A stretch of DNA of 64,000 nt, taken from positions 1 to 64,000 of the forward strand of contig NZ_LGUR01000106.1 of the NCBI RefSeq assembly GCF_001270495.1, written 5' to 3'. Source of the stretch: Streptomyces viridochromogenes (GTDB lineage Bacteria > Actinomycetota > Actinomycetes > Streptomycetales > Streptomycetaceae). The notes beneath the pieces were generated by a model. That model was given only the letters and a program-made list of their open reading frames with translations. It did no database searches and was not told where the DNA came from. The position numbers and the translations under genes were made by a program. Positions 49,973 through 60,100 of the stretch are shown here, in pieces (the first letter of the stretch is position 1; each line of letters begins with the position of its first letter).

Positions 49973-51534
49973 GCGGACGGCCTCGCCGGTAAGGCGAACT
50001 CGGCTCCAACGGCGGGGGGTTGCGGCCTGCCCCGGGGGGGGGGGCCCCCCCCCCCGCCTCCGCTCCCCTTGCCGTACGCGCCATGGCCCTCGCCCTTCCA
50101 CGTGAGCATCACGCCGACGCCCTTGCCCAGTTCGGTCGCCATCCTCCGCGCGCCCTCGTAGGGCGTTGCCGGGTCGCCGGTGGTGCCGACCACCAGGATC
50201 GGTGCCGCACCCGGCGCGCTCACCTCCGGGGTGTCGTACTGCCCGGCCACCGGCCAGTCGTGACACCAGCCCCCGATGTCCCAGCCCAGCATCGGGCCGA
50301 ACACGGGCGAGACCTTCTCGAACCGCGGCAGCAGCTTCTTCGTCTCCTCGACCGTCGGCCGCTGCTTGTCGTCCAGGCACGATATGACCCGTTGCGAGTG
50401 GGACCCCGTGCCGTAGCGGCCCGACGCGTCGCGCTCGTTGTAGCTGTCGGCGAGCGCCAGGAGTTCCGAGCCGTCGCCCTGCTCGGCCGCCTCCAGGGCG
50501 CTGGTCAGCGTCGGCCAGCTCGCCTTGCTGTACAGCGGCCGGATCAAGCCGGTCAGTGCGAGTGTCTCCGTGAGCTTTCGCTCGGACGACGTCGACAGCG
50601 GAGCGGCATCGATCCGCTTCAGCAGGTTCACGATCTTCTGAGTGCCCTCTTCCGGGCCCTGGCCGGTGGACCGGAGGTAGTTGTTCAGCGCGCGTTGGAA
50701 GCCTCGGGTCTGGTTCTCGGCGTGCCCCGCGGTGTCGGCGCTCGGGTCGGCGACCGCGTCAAGGATCAGCCGTCCGACGTTCTTCGGGAACAGGTGGGCG
50801 TAGACGCCGCCGAGTTCGGTGCCGTAGGAGATGCCGAAGTAGTGCGTCTTCGTGTCGCCGAGGACCTGGCGCATCAGATCCATGTCGCGAGCGGTGTCGG
50901 TGGTCGACACATGTGCCAACAGGGCACCCTCGGACTCCTGGCAGCCCTTGCCGAAGGCGGCGGCGTCCCGGAAGTACGCCGTCTCCTCGGCCGGGGTGTC
51001 CGGCGTGATGTCCACGGACTCGGAGGCCTGGATCTCCTTGTTGCCGCGGCAGCGGACGCCCTCACTGGCGCCGACCCCGCGCGGGTCCCAGCTCACCAGG
51101 TCGTACCGCTCGCCCAGCTCGGACGCGCTGGTGGCGTACCACGGCAGCGTGGACGTCCCCGAGCTGCCGGGGCCGCCGAAGTTGAACAGGAGCGAGCCGA
51201 TGCGGTCGTCGCCCGTGGCCTTGGAGCGGATCAACGCGAGGTCGATCGTCCTGCCCGCCGGTTTCGCCCAGTCCAGCGGCGTTTCGAGCGTCGCGCACCG
51301 CCACTCGTCGCCCGGCGCGGGGGAGTCCCTGGTGGCCTTGCAGCGCCCCCAGTCGAGTTTTTGCGAGGTCAGTGAGGACGGCAGTGGGGTCGCCGAGCCG
51401 GCGGGATCGGCCGATGAACTCGTGCCGTTCGTCTCTCCCTCGGCATCCGCGCTGTCCGACGAGCCGCCGGTGCAGCCCGTCGCCAACAGGGCAGCTGCCG
51501 CTGCCAGTGCAGCCCACCGTACGAGACGCGCCAT
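49966..51534 (-). pseudogene. tripeptidyl-aminopeptidase-like lipoprotein hydrolase with aberrant C-terminus
   Basis: 522 codons. Lipoprotein signal (WAALAAAAALLATGC), NFGGPGSSG oxyanion region, WDPRGVG, nucleophile in FGISYGTE, acid in GTTGDPATPYE and His in GEGHGAYG, as in secreted mycelial tripeptidyl aminopeptidases (SlpD/SlpE/Tap type). After GHGAYGKGS the usual Cys..YLLDG..P..G..C end is replaced by a Gly/Pro run coded by G11C11 and an unrelated tail that stops inside attR. The catalytic residues remain, but the C-terminal disulphide is lost; folding may fail. Start ATG 51534 after a GGGGGGA stretch. Confidence 0.75.
50034..50055. other. G11C11 perfect homopolymer palindrome
   Basis: Eleven G followed by eleven C, preceded by four C. 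Unlike anything else in the window; probably an assembly artefact or a deletion joint. Confidence 0.8.
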
Positions 51535-51752
51535 GTCACTTCCCCCCTCGCAGGCCGTCCGCACCGTGCCGCGGATGGCGGTCAGGCCATAGTAGGCAGA
51601 TTGCGAATAGGCCGTTGCGGCCTGTGGATAACTCTCTGACCTGCGAATATTCGCTTCCGTGGTGGTCTGCTTTCCCGAGGTGATCCGCTTCGCGTGCTGG
51701 TTCCGCTTTCCGTGCTGGTCCGCTTTCCGTGCGTCCGCTTCCCGCAGCCATC

Positions 51753-53300
51753 TCAGGAGCAGACCGTGCCGGCCGTCGGCACCTTGCCGTCCAGCAGATA
51801 TCCGTTCACCGCGTCCTGCACGCACTTGTTCTTGCTGTTGTAGGCCCCGTGCCCCTGACCCCTGTACGTCAGCTCGACGCCCACCCCTTCGCCCAGTGCC
51901 TCCACCATCCGCCGCGCGCCCTCGTACGGTGTGGCCGGGTCGCCCGTGTTGCCCACGACGAGGATCGGCGCGGAGCCGGGCGCGCTGACGTCGGGATGGT
52001 CGGCAGCACCCGCCACGGGCCAGTCGGTGCAGCTGAGCATGGCCCAGGCGAAGGTGTCGCCGAACAGGGGCGAGGCGGATCGGAACTCGGGCAGCTTCTG
52101 CTCGACGAATTCCGGGGTGTACCGCGGTTTGTCGTCGGCGCAGTTGATCGAGATGTTGGCGGCGGTGATGTTGCTGTACTCGCCGTTCTCGCCGCGCCCG
52201 TTCAACGAGTCGGAGAGCAGCATCAGGATCCTGCCGTCACCGTCGTACGCCTGCTCCAGACCCTCGGTGAGGTACTGCCAGAGGTCCTGCGAGTACAGCG
52301 CCTGCACGATGCCGTTGGTCGCGGCGCTCTGTGTCAGCTCGCGCGGGAAGATGCCCTGGATCGGCTTGCTGTCGAGGTCCTTCAGCAGCTTCGCCATACG
52401 GTCCTTGACGTCCTGGGCGGTGTCGCCGATCGGGCAGTCCTCGGTCTTGGACGTGCAGTCCTCGGCGAAGTTGTCGAGCGCGACCTGAAAGCCCTTGACC
52501 TGTCCGAGCGAGCCCTGTTCGGAGTTCAGCGTGGGGTCGACCACCGCGTCGAAGACCGCGCGGCCCACCTTCTCGGGGAACAGGTGGGCGTAGACGCCGC
52601 CGAGTTCGGTGCCGTACGAGATGCCGAAGTAGTGCAGTCTGTCGTCGCCGAGGACCTGGCGCATCAGATCCAGGTCACGGGCCGCGTCGGTGGTGCGCAC
52701 ATGCGGCAGCATCCCTTCGGAGTTCTCCTCGCATGCCTCGTTGAACTCCTTGGTGTTGTCCAGCAGTTCGGTCCGCTCGGTGGCGTCGTCCGGCGAGGTG
52801 TCCTGCTGGAAGTAGGCGTCGAGCTGCTGGTCGTTCTCGCACAGCACAGGCGCGCTGCGGCCGACCCCGCGCGGGTCGAAGCTCACGAGGTCATAGCGGG
52901 TGCGCAACTTCTCGTACCCGTCGCCGAAGGAGGGCAGTGTGGTGACGCCCGAGGCGCCGGGCCCGCCGAAGTTGAAGATCAGCGAGCCGATCCGCCGGTT
53001 CACGTCGCCACTGGTCCTCGCCCGGATCAGCTCGATGTCGATCGTGTCGCCCTTGGGGGCGTCCCAGTCGCGGGGCGCCTTCATCGTGGCGCACTGCCAT
53101 GACCCGCCGTCCGGCAGAGGCGACGGGCTGCCCGCGCCGCCCTGCGCCTGGGAGGGGGCCGGGCAGTCCTTCCAGCTCAGCTTCTGGGCCGTCAGATCCT
53201 CGTTCCCGGAGTCGTCGGCGCTACAGCCCGCCAGCAAGGAGGACAGCAGCAGGGCAGCGGCGGTCAGGGCAGCAGCACGCATCCGGGGCGGGTTCGGCAT
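51753..53300 (-). CDS. secreted tripeptidyl-aminopeptidase-like lipoprotein hydrolase
   Basis: 515 aa, paralogue of the neighbouring gene. Lipobox LLAGC at about 21-25; NFGGPGASG, SFDPRGVG, nucleophile FGISYGTE, acid GNTGDPATPYE, His in GQGHGAYN and an intact C-terminal CVQDAVNGYLLDGKVP..GTVC. Members cleave tripeptides from the N-termini of secreted proteins outside the cell. The two genes are tandem in the same direction with a 218-bp gap, a local duplication. Confidence 0.9.
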   Translation of the reverse strand: MPNPPRMRAAALTAAALLLSSLLAGCSADDSGNEDLTAQKLSWKDCPAPSQAQGGAGSPSPLPDGGSWQCATMKAPRDWDAPKGDTIDIELIRARTSGDVNRRIGSLIFNFGGPGASGVTTLPSFGDGYEKLRTRYDLVSFDPRGVGRSAPVLCENDQQLDAYFQQDTSPDDATERTELLDNTKEFNEACEENSEGMLPHVRTTDAARDLDLMRQVLGDDRLHYFGISYGTELGGVYAHLFPEKVGRAVFDAVVDPTLNSEQGSLGQVKGFQVALDNFAEDCTSKTEDCPIGDTAQDVKDRMAKLLKDLDSKPIQGIFPRELTQSAATNGIVQALYSQDLWQYLTEGLEQAYDGDGRILMLLSDSLNGRGENGEYSNITAANISINCADDKPRYTPEFVEQKLPEFRSASPLFGDTFAWAMLSCTDWPVAGAADHPDVSAPGSAPILVVGNTGDPATPYEGARRMVEALGEGVGVELTYRGQGHGAYNSKNKCVQDAVNGYLLDGKVPTAGTVCS

Positions 53301-53468
53301 GATCCCATCCTGCGGTCGTACGTGGTGGGGCGCTCGGGGCGCGAGCCGTACGAGGTACGGCGGCGCCTCACCCGCTCCGTGCCTGTTCCGTGCCTGTTCC
53401 GTGCCCTTACAACGTACGACGCCATGCTCCGCGCACCACAGGACGAGGGCTCGCCGCTCGTCGGCGCG

Positions 53469-56261
53469 CTACAGCGCGCCCTTGCGGGTCAGGTGGTTGA
53501 AGGCCAGCCAGCCCGGTAGCACCGGCAGCCACAGCGTCAGCATTCGGAAGAGCAGCACCGAGGGTGCGGCGACCTCGCTGGGCAGGCCCACGGCGATCAG
53601 ACCGACGGTCAGGGTCACATCCACGGCGCCCACGCCGCCCGGGGTCGGGGCCGCCGAGCCGAGCGCGTTGCCCGCCAGGAAGACGACGGCCACGCTGGCG
53701 ATGCTGAGGGAGGTCCCCTCGCTGCCGAACGCCCGGATCGAAGCGTCCAGACACATCACGAAGCAGGCGGTCAGCAGCAGCATGCCGCCGATGCCGGTGA
53801 CCAGCTTCTGCGGCCGCTGCAGCACGTCGAGCATGCGCGGCACGACACCCGCGAACAGCGACCTCACGCGCGTGACGACGAATTTCCGCAGGAACGGCAC
53901 CGAGGTCACCACGAGCACCAGCACCGCCACCGTCAGCAGCCCCGCGATGACCGTTCGGGACGGCGAAAGCGACGGCGTCTTCTCGGTGCCGGTCAGATAG
54001 CCGAAGGCCAGCAGCATCAGGATGTGGCAGCCGAGCCCGAACAGCTGCGACGCGCCGACGCTCGCCACCGCGAGCCCCGGACGCACTCCCGCGCGCTGCA
54101 GGAAGCGTGTGTTCAGGGCGACCCCGCCGACCGCGGCCGGTGCGACGATCTTCACGAACGACCCGGCGACCTGCGCGGCCACCGTCCGCCGGAACGGCAC
54201 CCGCTCGGGCACGAACCCGAGCAGCGCCATCGCCGCCGCGAAGTAGCTGGCCGCCGAGAACAGCACGGCGGCGGCGACCCAGCCCCACTGGGCGTTGGCG
54301 ATGAGCGGGCCGAACTCGATGTGCGTGAGCTGCGTCAGCAGGAAGTACGCGGCGATGGCGCCGGCGATGAAGCTGATCAGCGTGCGCGGCCGAACCCGCT
54401 CGAGTCGGGCCGGTTCGACCGGTGCCTGCGGCCTGATCCGCAGCACCTCGTGGCGGATCTGGGTGAGCAGATCCTCCTCACGCGCCTCGTCCAGAGCCTC
54501 GTCGATGGCCCGCTTCTCGGCCCGCGCCTGCGCCCGTACGGTCTTCTTGTCCGGCTTGTCCGGCTTGTCCGGCCTATCTGCCTTACCTGGGGTATCGGGC
54601 TTGTCCAATACCGACTCGGTGTCGCTCGGGGCTTCCTCGCTGCGGGCCTGTTTCGCGTGCTTGGACGCCTCCAACACCGCCTCGCGTTCGCGCTGGGCCC
54701 GTTCCCTGGCGAGTTTGCGCAGCGTCGCGCGCGTGGAGCGGCTCAGGGCGATGGGCTGGAGCATCGGCAGGCAGTCGGCCACCGCGTCGGGGCCGAGCAC
54801 GCTCACCGCGGAGGCCGCGGCGCGCTCGGCGCCCACGCGCAGGCCGAGGGTCACCAGCAGCTGGGAGATGTCCATGCGCAACAGCAGATTGTTCGCCGCG
54901 ATCTCGCCGATACGCAGGTCGGTGATGATCACCTTGCCGGAACGATCCACCAGAATCGCGTCACCCACCAGCCTGCGGTGGGCGATGCGCCGGGACTGCA
55001 GCGCCTTGACCTGGAGCCAGGTGTCGCGCAGCAGCTCGTCGGTGATCTCCTCGTCCGACAGCGAGTCCAGGGTGTGGCCGCCGGTGTGCTCGTAGACCAG
55101 CATGACGGCGTCCGGGCCGAGCTCGGAGGTGGCGATCAGCTTGGGTGCGTTGGCGCCGGCCGCGATGGCCGCGTAGGCGAGCAGCGCCTCCTGTTCCAGG
55201 GCCTGGCGCAGCGACTGGAGGCTGCTTCGGGTGGCGAAGCCGCGCAGCGTCAGATTGCGCCACGCGCGATAGAAGAAGCCCTGCGCCTGCTGCTCCCGGT
55301 CGACCACCGTCACGTCGAGCGGCGGACCGTCCTCAAGGGTGACGAAGTAGCGCCGGCCGCGGTCCCCGGTCTCCTGTGTGTCGGAGATCTCCTCACGGGC
55401 CGCGCTCACCGGGCGGAAGCCGACGTGCCGGAGGCCCGCCATCAGCGTCCGTCCGGTGGGACGGACGTTCGGCGAGCCGACCGCGTACAGCGTGCCGTAG
55501 GCGACGGCCCAGCCGATCAGCAGCGTCAGGAGGATCGAGAACGGCGTGGTGTAGCCGGTCACCAGCATGGAGAAGGCGTACAGGACCAGAACCGCCCAGA
55601 GGACCGCACGCCAGCGGGGTCTACGGGACATGCCCACGGCCGTCATGTACGCGATGACCGGTGCGAGATACCCGTGCACCGGGTCGGTGAGGGAGCCGAT
55701 GTCGCCGGGCGAGGGCTGGGTGAGGGCGTCCCGGATGGACTCCGGGGCGGCCCGCGCGACCCACAGGTCGGTGGCGAGCGTCACCCCGTGCGCGAGCACG
55801 GCCGCGAGGACGCCGTCGGCGATCCGAAGCCCGTCGCGCTTGATGAGCCGCTCGATCGCGAAGGCGACGGGTACCAGGAGGATCGCGATGCTGGACACGA
55901 GCCCGGCCATCTTGCTGAACACGTCGGGCGCCTGGCCGGTGCCCTTGTTGATGTCCTGTTCGAGGCCCGAGGTGGTGCCGTGCGCGAACGCGGCGATCGC
56001 GAGCAGCAGCACGATGCCCAGCACGCCCACGAGGAGCCGCATCAGGTCGGAGGGCCGGTGCACGCGCGCGGGAAGGAGCGGTTCGTCGCCCTCGACCTCG
56101 TCGATGTGTGCCTCGTCCAGGTCGTCCAGGTCGTACGCGGCCTGCTGCCCCTCGTCGGCCTGTTGCCCCTTGTCGGCCTGGTCGGCGTTCGCGGTGCCGG
56201 GGCGCGACGAAGCGTCAGAGGTGCCTTCCGTGCCCTCCGGGTGCGCACCCTGCTGCTTCAT
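53469..56261 (-). CDS. large membrane protein: kinase-like domain fused to lysylphosphatidylglycerol-synthase/flippase TM domain
   Basis: 930 aa. Order: an acidic disordered N-terminus (1-65), a first membrane block of about six helices (66-270), a cytoplasmic protein-kinase-like region (about 300-500: VTLEDGPPLDVTVVDRE, LVYEHTGGHTLDSL, AHRRLVGDAILVDRSGKVIITDL), a charged linker with a DKPDKPDKPD-type repeat, and a C-terminal UPF0104 (LPG_synthase_TM) block of about eight helices. The HRRL..D and TDL positions resemble HRD and DFG motifs, partly degenerate. Role unknown; glycan or lipid transport control is plausible. ATG 56261 with AAGAAGAG upstream. Confidence 0.85.
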   Translation of the reverse strand: MKQQGAHPEGTEGTSDASSRPGTANADQADKGQQADEGQQAAYDLDDLDEAHIDEVEGDEPLLPARVHRPSDLMRLLVGVLGIVLLLAIAAFAHGTTSGLEQDINKGTGQAPDVFSKMAGLVSSIAILLVPVAFAIERLIKRDGLRIADGVLAAVLAHGVTLATDLWVARAAPESIRDALTQPSPGDIGSLTDPVHGYLAPVIAYMTAVGMSRRPRWRAVLWAVLVLYAFSMLVTGYTTPFSILLTLLIGWAVAYGTLYAVGSPNVRPTGRTLMAGLRHVGFRPVSAAREEISDTQETGDRGRRYFVTLEDGPPLDVTVVDREQQAQGFFYRAWRNLTLRGFATRSSLQSLRQALEQEALLAYAAIAAGANAPKLIATSELGPDAVMLVYEHTGGHTLDSLSDEEITDELLRDTWLQVKALQSRRIAHRRLVGDAILVDRSGKVIITDLRIGEIAANNLLLRMDISQLLVTLGLRVGAERAAASAVSVLGPDAVADCLPMLQPIALSRSTRATLRKLARERAQREREAVLEASKHAKQARSEEAPSDTESVLDKPDTPGKADRPDKPDKPDKKTVRAQARAEKRAIDEALDEAREEDLLTQIRHEVLRIRPQAPVEPARLERVRPRTLISFIAGAIAAYFLLTQLTHIEFGPLIANAQWGWVAAAVLFSAASYFAAAMALLGFVPERVPFRRTVAAQVAGSFVKIVAPAAVGGVALNTRFLQRAGVRPGLAVASVGASQLFGLGCHILMLLAFGYLTGTEKTPSLSPSRTVIAGLLTVAVLVLVVTSVPFLRKFVVTRVRSLFAGVVPRMLDVLQRPQKLVTGIGGMLLLTACFVMCLDASIRAFGSEGTSLSIASVAVVFLAGNALGSAAPTPGGVGAVDVTLTVGLIAVGLPSEVAAPSVLLFRMLTLWLPVLPGWLAFNHLTRKGAL

Positions 56262-56417
56262 CGTCTCTTCTTGATCTCGTATCACCAGTCACCGCCCGCA
56301 CGATGGTGGCATGCCCCACCGACACACGGGGGCATCAGGGTGCAAACGCGGGGGCGCACAGTCTGCCCGAAGCTCTGCCGCAGGGCGAGACATACGCACA
56401 GTGGCCAGCGCGTCACA

Positions 56418-56440
56418 TTGTCGGTGGGGTGGGGCAGGAT
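56418..56440 (+). promoter_or_regulatory. RecA-independent (PafBC-type) DNA-damage promoter
   Basis: TTGTCGGTG (56418-56426), 8 nt, CAGGAT (56435-56440), then 7 nt to ATG 56448. The consensus is TTGTCRGTG-N8-TANNNT; only the first base of the -10 differs. Confidence 0.75.
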
Positions 56441-56447
56441 GGACCGG

Positions 56448-56873
56448 ATGAGCGAGGAGAACCTCCCGGACGACACCCGCGCGGAGTACGGCGCCGCCTA
56501 CTCGGAGCACCCGGAGCGCCTGGGGCACCCGGACGCGCTTCCGGAGTACGCCGAGCGCGTCCTCGAGGTCGCCGACCTGGTTCCGCCGGGTCGCGTCATG
56601 ACGTACGGGGACGTCGCGGAGTGGCTGGAGGAAGGCGGTCCCCGCCAGGTCGGCCGCGTGATGGCCCTCTACGGGGGCGCCGTTCCGTGGTGGCGGGTGG
56701 TCCGCGCGGACGGGGTTCTGCTGCCCGGCCACGAGCTGAGGGCGCTGGAGCACTACCGCACGGAAGGCACGCCCCTGAAGGAGGCGGGCAGGGCCGCCGA
56801 GGGCCACCTGCCGCGCCTCGACATGAGACGGGCGCGATGGGACGGCGGCGAACGCGCACAGGGTCACACCTGA
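56448..56873 (+). CDS. alkyltransferase-like DNA repair protein (ATL)
   Basis: 141 aa. MGMT-fold C-terminal domain: VPPGRVMTYGDVAEWL, RQVGRVMALYGGAVPWWRVVRADG. The methyl-acceptor PCHRV of true O6-alkylguanine transferases reads PWWRV, so it cannot accept the alkyl group. Such ATL proteins flag O6-alkylguanine for nucleotide excision repair. ATG 56448 is chosen because the damage-type promoter ends 7 nt upstream (leaderless); ATG 56439 would lie inside that promoter. Confidence 0.88.
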   Translation: MSEENLPDDTRAEYGAAYSEHPERLGHPDALPEYAERVLEVADLVPPGRVMTYGDVAEWLEEGGPRQVGRVMALYGGAVPWWRVVRADGVLLPGHELRALEHYRTEGTPLKEAGRAAEGHLPRLDMRRARWDGGERAQGHT

Positions 56874-57185
56874 CAGCTTCCGCCATCCGACGGGCCGCCG
56901 TGTGACCTGTGATCCGTACGGGGGAAAGGGGGCACGTCCGTGACATGACGTACGTTCGAGAGTCGAGGGACGCACGTGCCACAAGTGAACTGAGGGATGA
57001 ATCGGAAGCCCTGCTTCCGCACCACCCCTCGGCGTAGCGTCGGCTGCGCGTGTCCCCCTCACCCCGCGGCCACCGCCCCTCCACGCGCGAGGGGCGGCCC
57101 ACCCGCCACCCGACCACCACCCGTGACCGACGGCGTTCCGCGCCGGCAATGACCACCTGCACATCCACCAGGACCGGCGAACCAC
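56874..57185. other. intergenic region before the adnA-like gene
   Basis: 312 bp without a gene. Contains CGTACGTTCGAGAGTCGAG (one half of a LexA-type GTTCGA site only) and GC-rich inverted repeats. I see no PafBC-type promoter here. Confidence 0.4.
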
Positions 57186-60100
57186 GTGAGCTCCTCTTTC
57201 TCCACCAGGCGCCTGTCGCACCCCCAGGTGCGACAGGGGGCCCGTGGCGCTTACCGGCTGGTGCGCACCCCTGTCGTCCAGGCGGCTCCCCCTCGTCTGG
57301 ACGCCGCGCAACGCGCGGTGGTTGCCCACGCGAACGGCCCGCTGCTCGTTCTCGCAGGTCCGGGCACCGGCAAGACCACCACACTCGTGGAGTCGGTGGC
57401 GGCCCGCATCGCCCGTGGCGGGGACCCCGCGCGCATCCTGGTGCTCACGTTCAGCCGCAAGGCGGCCGTGGAACTGCGCGACCGCATGGCACTGCGCATA
57501 GGAGCGGCCCGTGCGCCCCGGGCGACCACGTTCCACTCCTTCTGCTACGCCCTGGTCCGCGCCCACCAGGACACTGACTTGTTCGTCGAGCCGATGCGGC
57601 TGCTGTCCGGCCCCGAGCAGGACGTGACCGTAAGGGAGCTGCTCGCGGGCCAGCCGGACCTGGAACGGCTCGGACTCGCGCACGTGCGCTGGCCGGACGA
57701 ACTGCGCGCCTGCCTGACCACCCGCGGCTTCGCCGACGAGGTCCGCGCGGTCCTCGCCCGCAGCCGCGAACTGGGTCTCGGTCCCGACGCCCTGGACGAC
57801 TTCGCCCGCCGCATCGGACGCCCCGACTGGCGCGCCGCGGCGTCCTTCCTCGCCGAGTACCTCGACGTGCTCGACATGCAGGGCGTTCTCGACTACGCCG
57901 AACTGGTCCACCGCGCGGTGCTCCTCGCCCGGCGCCCCGAGGCCGCCCGGCGACTCGCCGCGCAGTACGACGCCGTTTACGTCGACGAGTACCAGGACAC
58001 CGATCCGGCCCAGGTACGGCTGCTGCACGCCCTTGCCGGCGGCGGCCGCAACCTTGTCGCCTTCGGTGATCCCGACCAGTCGATCTACGCGTTCCGGGGC
58101 GCCGATGTGAACGGCATCCTGGAGTTCCCGCACGCCTTCCCGCGCGCGGACGGCCGCCCCGCACCCGTCGAGGTCCTGAGCACATCCCGCCGCTCCGGCG
58201 CCGCCCTGCTGTCCGCGACCCGACTGCTGACCCAGCGCATGCCGCTCACCAGGCTCCCGGCCGAGAAAGTGCGCGCCCACCGGGAACTCGCCCCGGTCCG
58301 TGAGGGCGGCCGCGTCGAGGTCTTCACGTACCCGACACCCGGCACCGAGCTGGACAACATCGCCGACATCCTGCGCAGGGCGCACCTGGAGGACGGCGTG
58401 CCCTGGGGCGAGATGGCCGTCCTGGTGCGCGCCGGGTCGCGCTCGATCCCGACGGTGCGCCGGGCGCTCACCGCCGCCGGAGTGCCCTTGGACATCGATG
58501 GAGACGACCTGCCCCTGCGGCACGAGCCGGCGGTGGCACCGCTGCTGACGGCGTTGCGGGCGGTGGCCACGGCGGAGGCGCAGCCCGCGCGGGGCGACGG
58601 CGGCGTCCGTACCGGCGATGGTGATGCTCGTACCGGGGAAGCGGCCGGAACCGAGACCGAAGCCGAAGACGGAACCGGGAGCGAAACCGAGACCGAAGCC
58701 GAGGACGAAACCGAAGGCGATGCCTCGGCAGGCGGGCCCGCCCCCGGTGCCTCCTGGCTCGACACCGAGACCGCCCTCACCCTGCTCGCGTCCCCCCTCG
58801 CCGGCATGGACGCCGCCGACCTGCGCCGTCTCGGGCGCGCCCTGCGCGACGAGGAGCGGTCGGCGGGCAACCCCATGCCGCCGCCCTCGGACGAGCTGCT
58901 CGCGCGGGCGCTGGCCGAGCCGGAGCGGCTGGCGGTGCACGACCCCACGTACGCGCGTGGCGCCCAGCGCCTCGGCGCGCTGCTCCGCAAGGCCCGTGAG
59001 CGCCTCGCGGGCGGCGGTACGGCCGAGGAGGCGCTGTGGGACCTGTGGGAGGGCACGCCGTGGCCCACGCGCCTGGAACGGGCCGCCCGCCGCGGCGGCG
59101 CGGCCGGACGCAACGCCGACCGCGACCTCGACGCCGTATGCGCGCTGTTCGCGACAGCGGCCCGCGCGGAGGAGCGCACCGGCGGTCGGGGCACCCTGAA
59201 CTTCCTTGCGGAGGTCGAGGCCGAGGACATCGCCGCCGACACCCTCACGCGGCGTGCCGTACGCCCCGACGCCGTGCGCCTGATGACCGCGCACCGCTCC
59301 AAGGGGCTGGAGTGGCGCTTGGTCGTCGTTGCCGGTGTACAGGAGGGTCTGTGGCCGGACCTGCGCCGACGCGGCTCCCTGTTGGAGGCCGACCGCATCG
59401 GCCGCGACGGACTCGCCGAACCGCTCACTCCCGGTGCCTTGCTGGCGGAGGAGCGTCGCCTGTTCTACGTCGCCGCCACGCGCGCGCGTGAGCGCCTCGT
59501 CGTCACGGCGGTGAAGGCCCCGGCGGACGACGGCGATCAGCCCTCACGCTTCCTGACCGAACTCGGCGTCGAACCCAGGGACGTGACGGGCCGCCCGCGC
59601 CGCCCGCTGTCCGTCGCCGCGTTGGTCGCCGAACTCCGGGCGACGACGGTCGACCCGCGCGCTTCGGACACTCTCAGGGAGGCCGCCGCACGCCGACTGG
59701 CCCGGCTCGCCGCGCTCGCCGACGAGGACGGCCGTCCGCTGGTCCCCTCCGCGCACCCCTACCGCTGGTGGGGCATGTTCGAACCGACCGAGTCCAAGGT
59801 GCCGCTGCGCGACCGCGACCAGCCCGTAGTGCTCTCCGGAAGCGCCCTCGACCAGCTCGCCAACACCTGCTCCCTTCAGTGGTTCCTGGGCCGCGAGGTG
59901 AAGGCCGACGCGCCCGCGACCGTCGCCCAGGGCTTCGGCAACGTGGTGCACGTCCTCGCCGACGAAGTCGCCTCCGGACACACCCCGGCCGACCTCGCCG
60001 TCCTCATGGAGCGCCTCGACTCCGTATGGAACGCGCTCGCCTTCGACGCACCGTGGAAGTCGGCGCAGGAGAAGGACAACGCGCGCGTGGCGCTCGAACG

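Noticed and set aside
56945..56970. LexA (SOS) box before the adnA-like gene
   Set aside because: Only one half-site (GTTCGA) is present; the partner half does not match.
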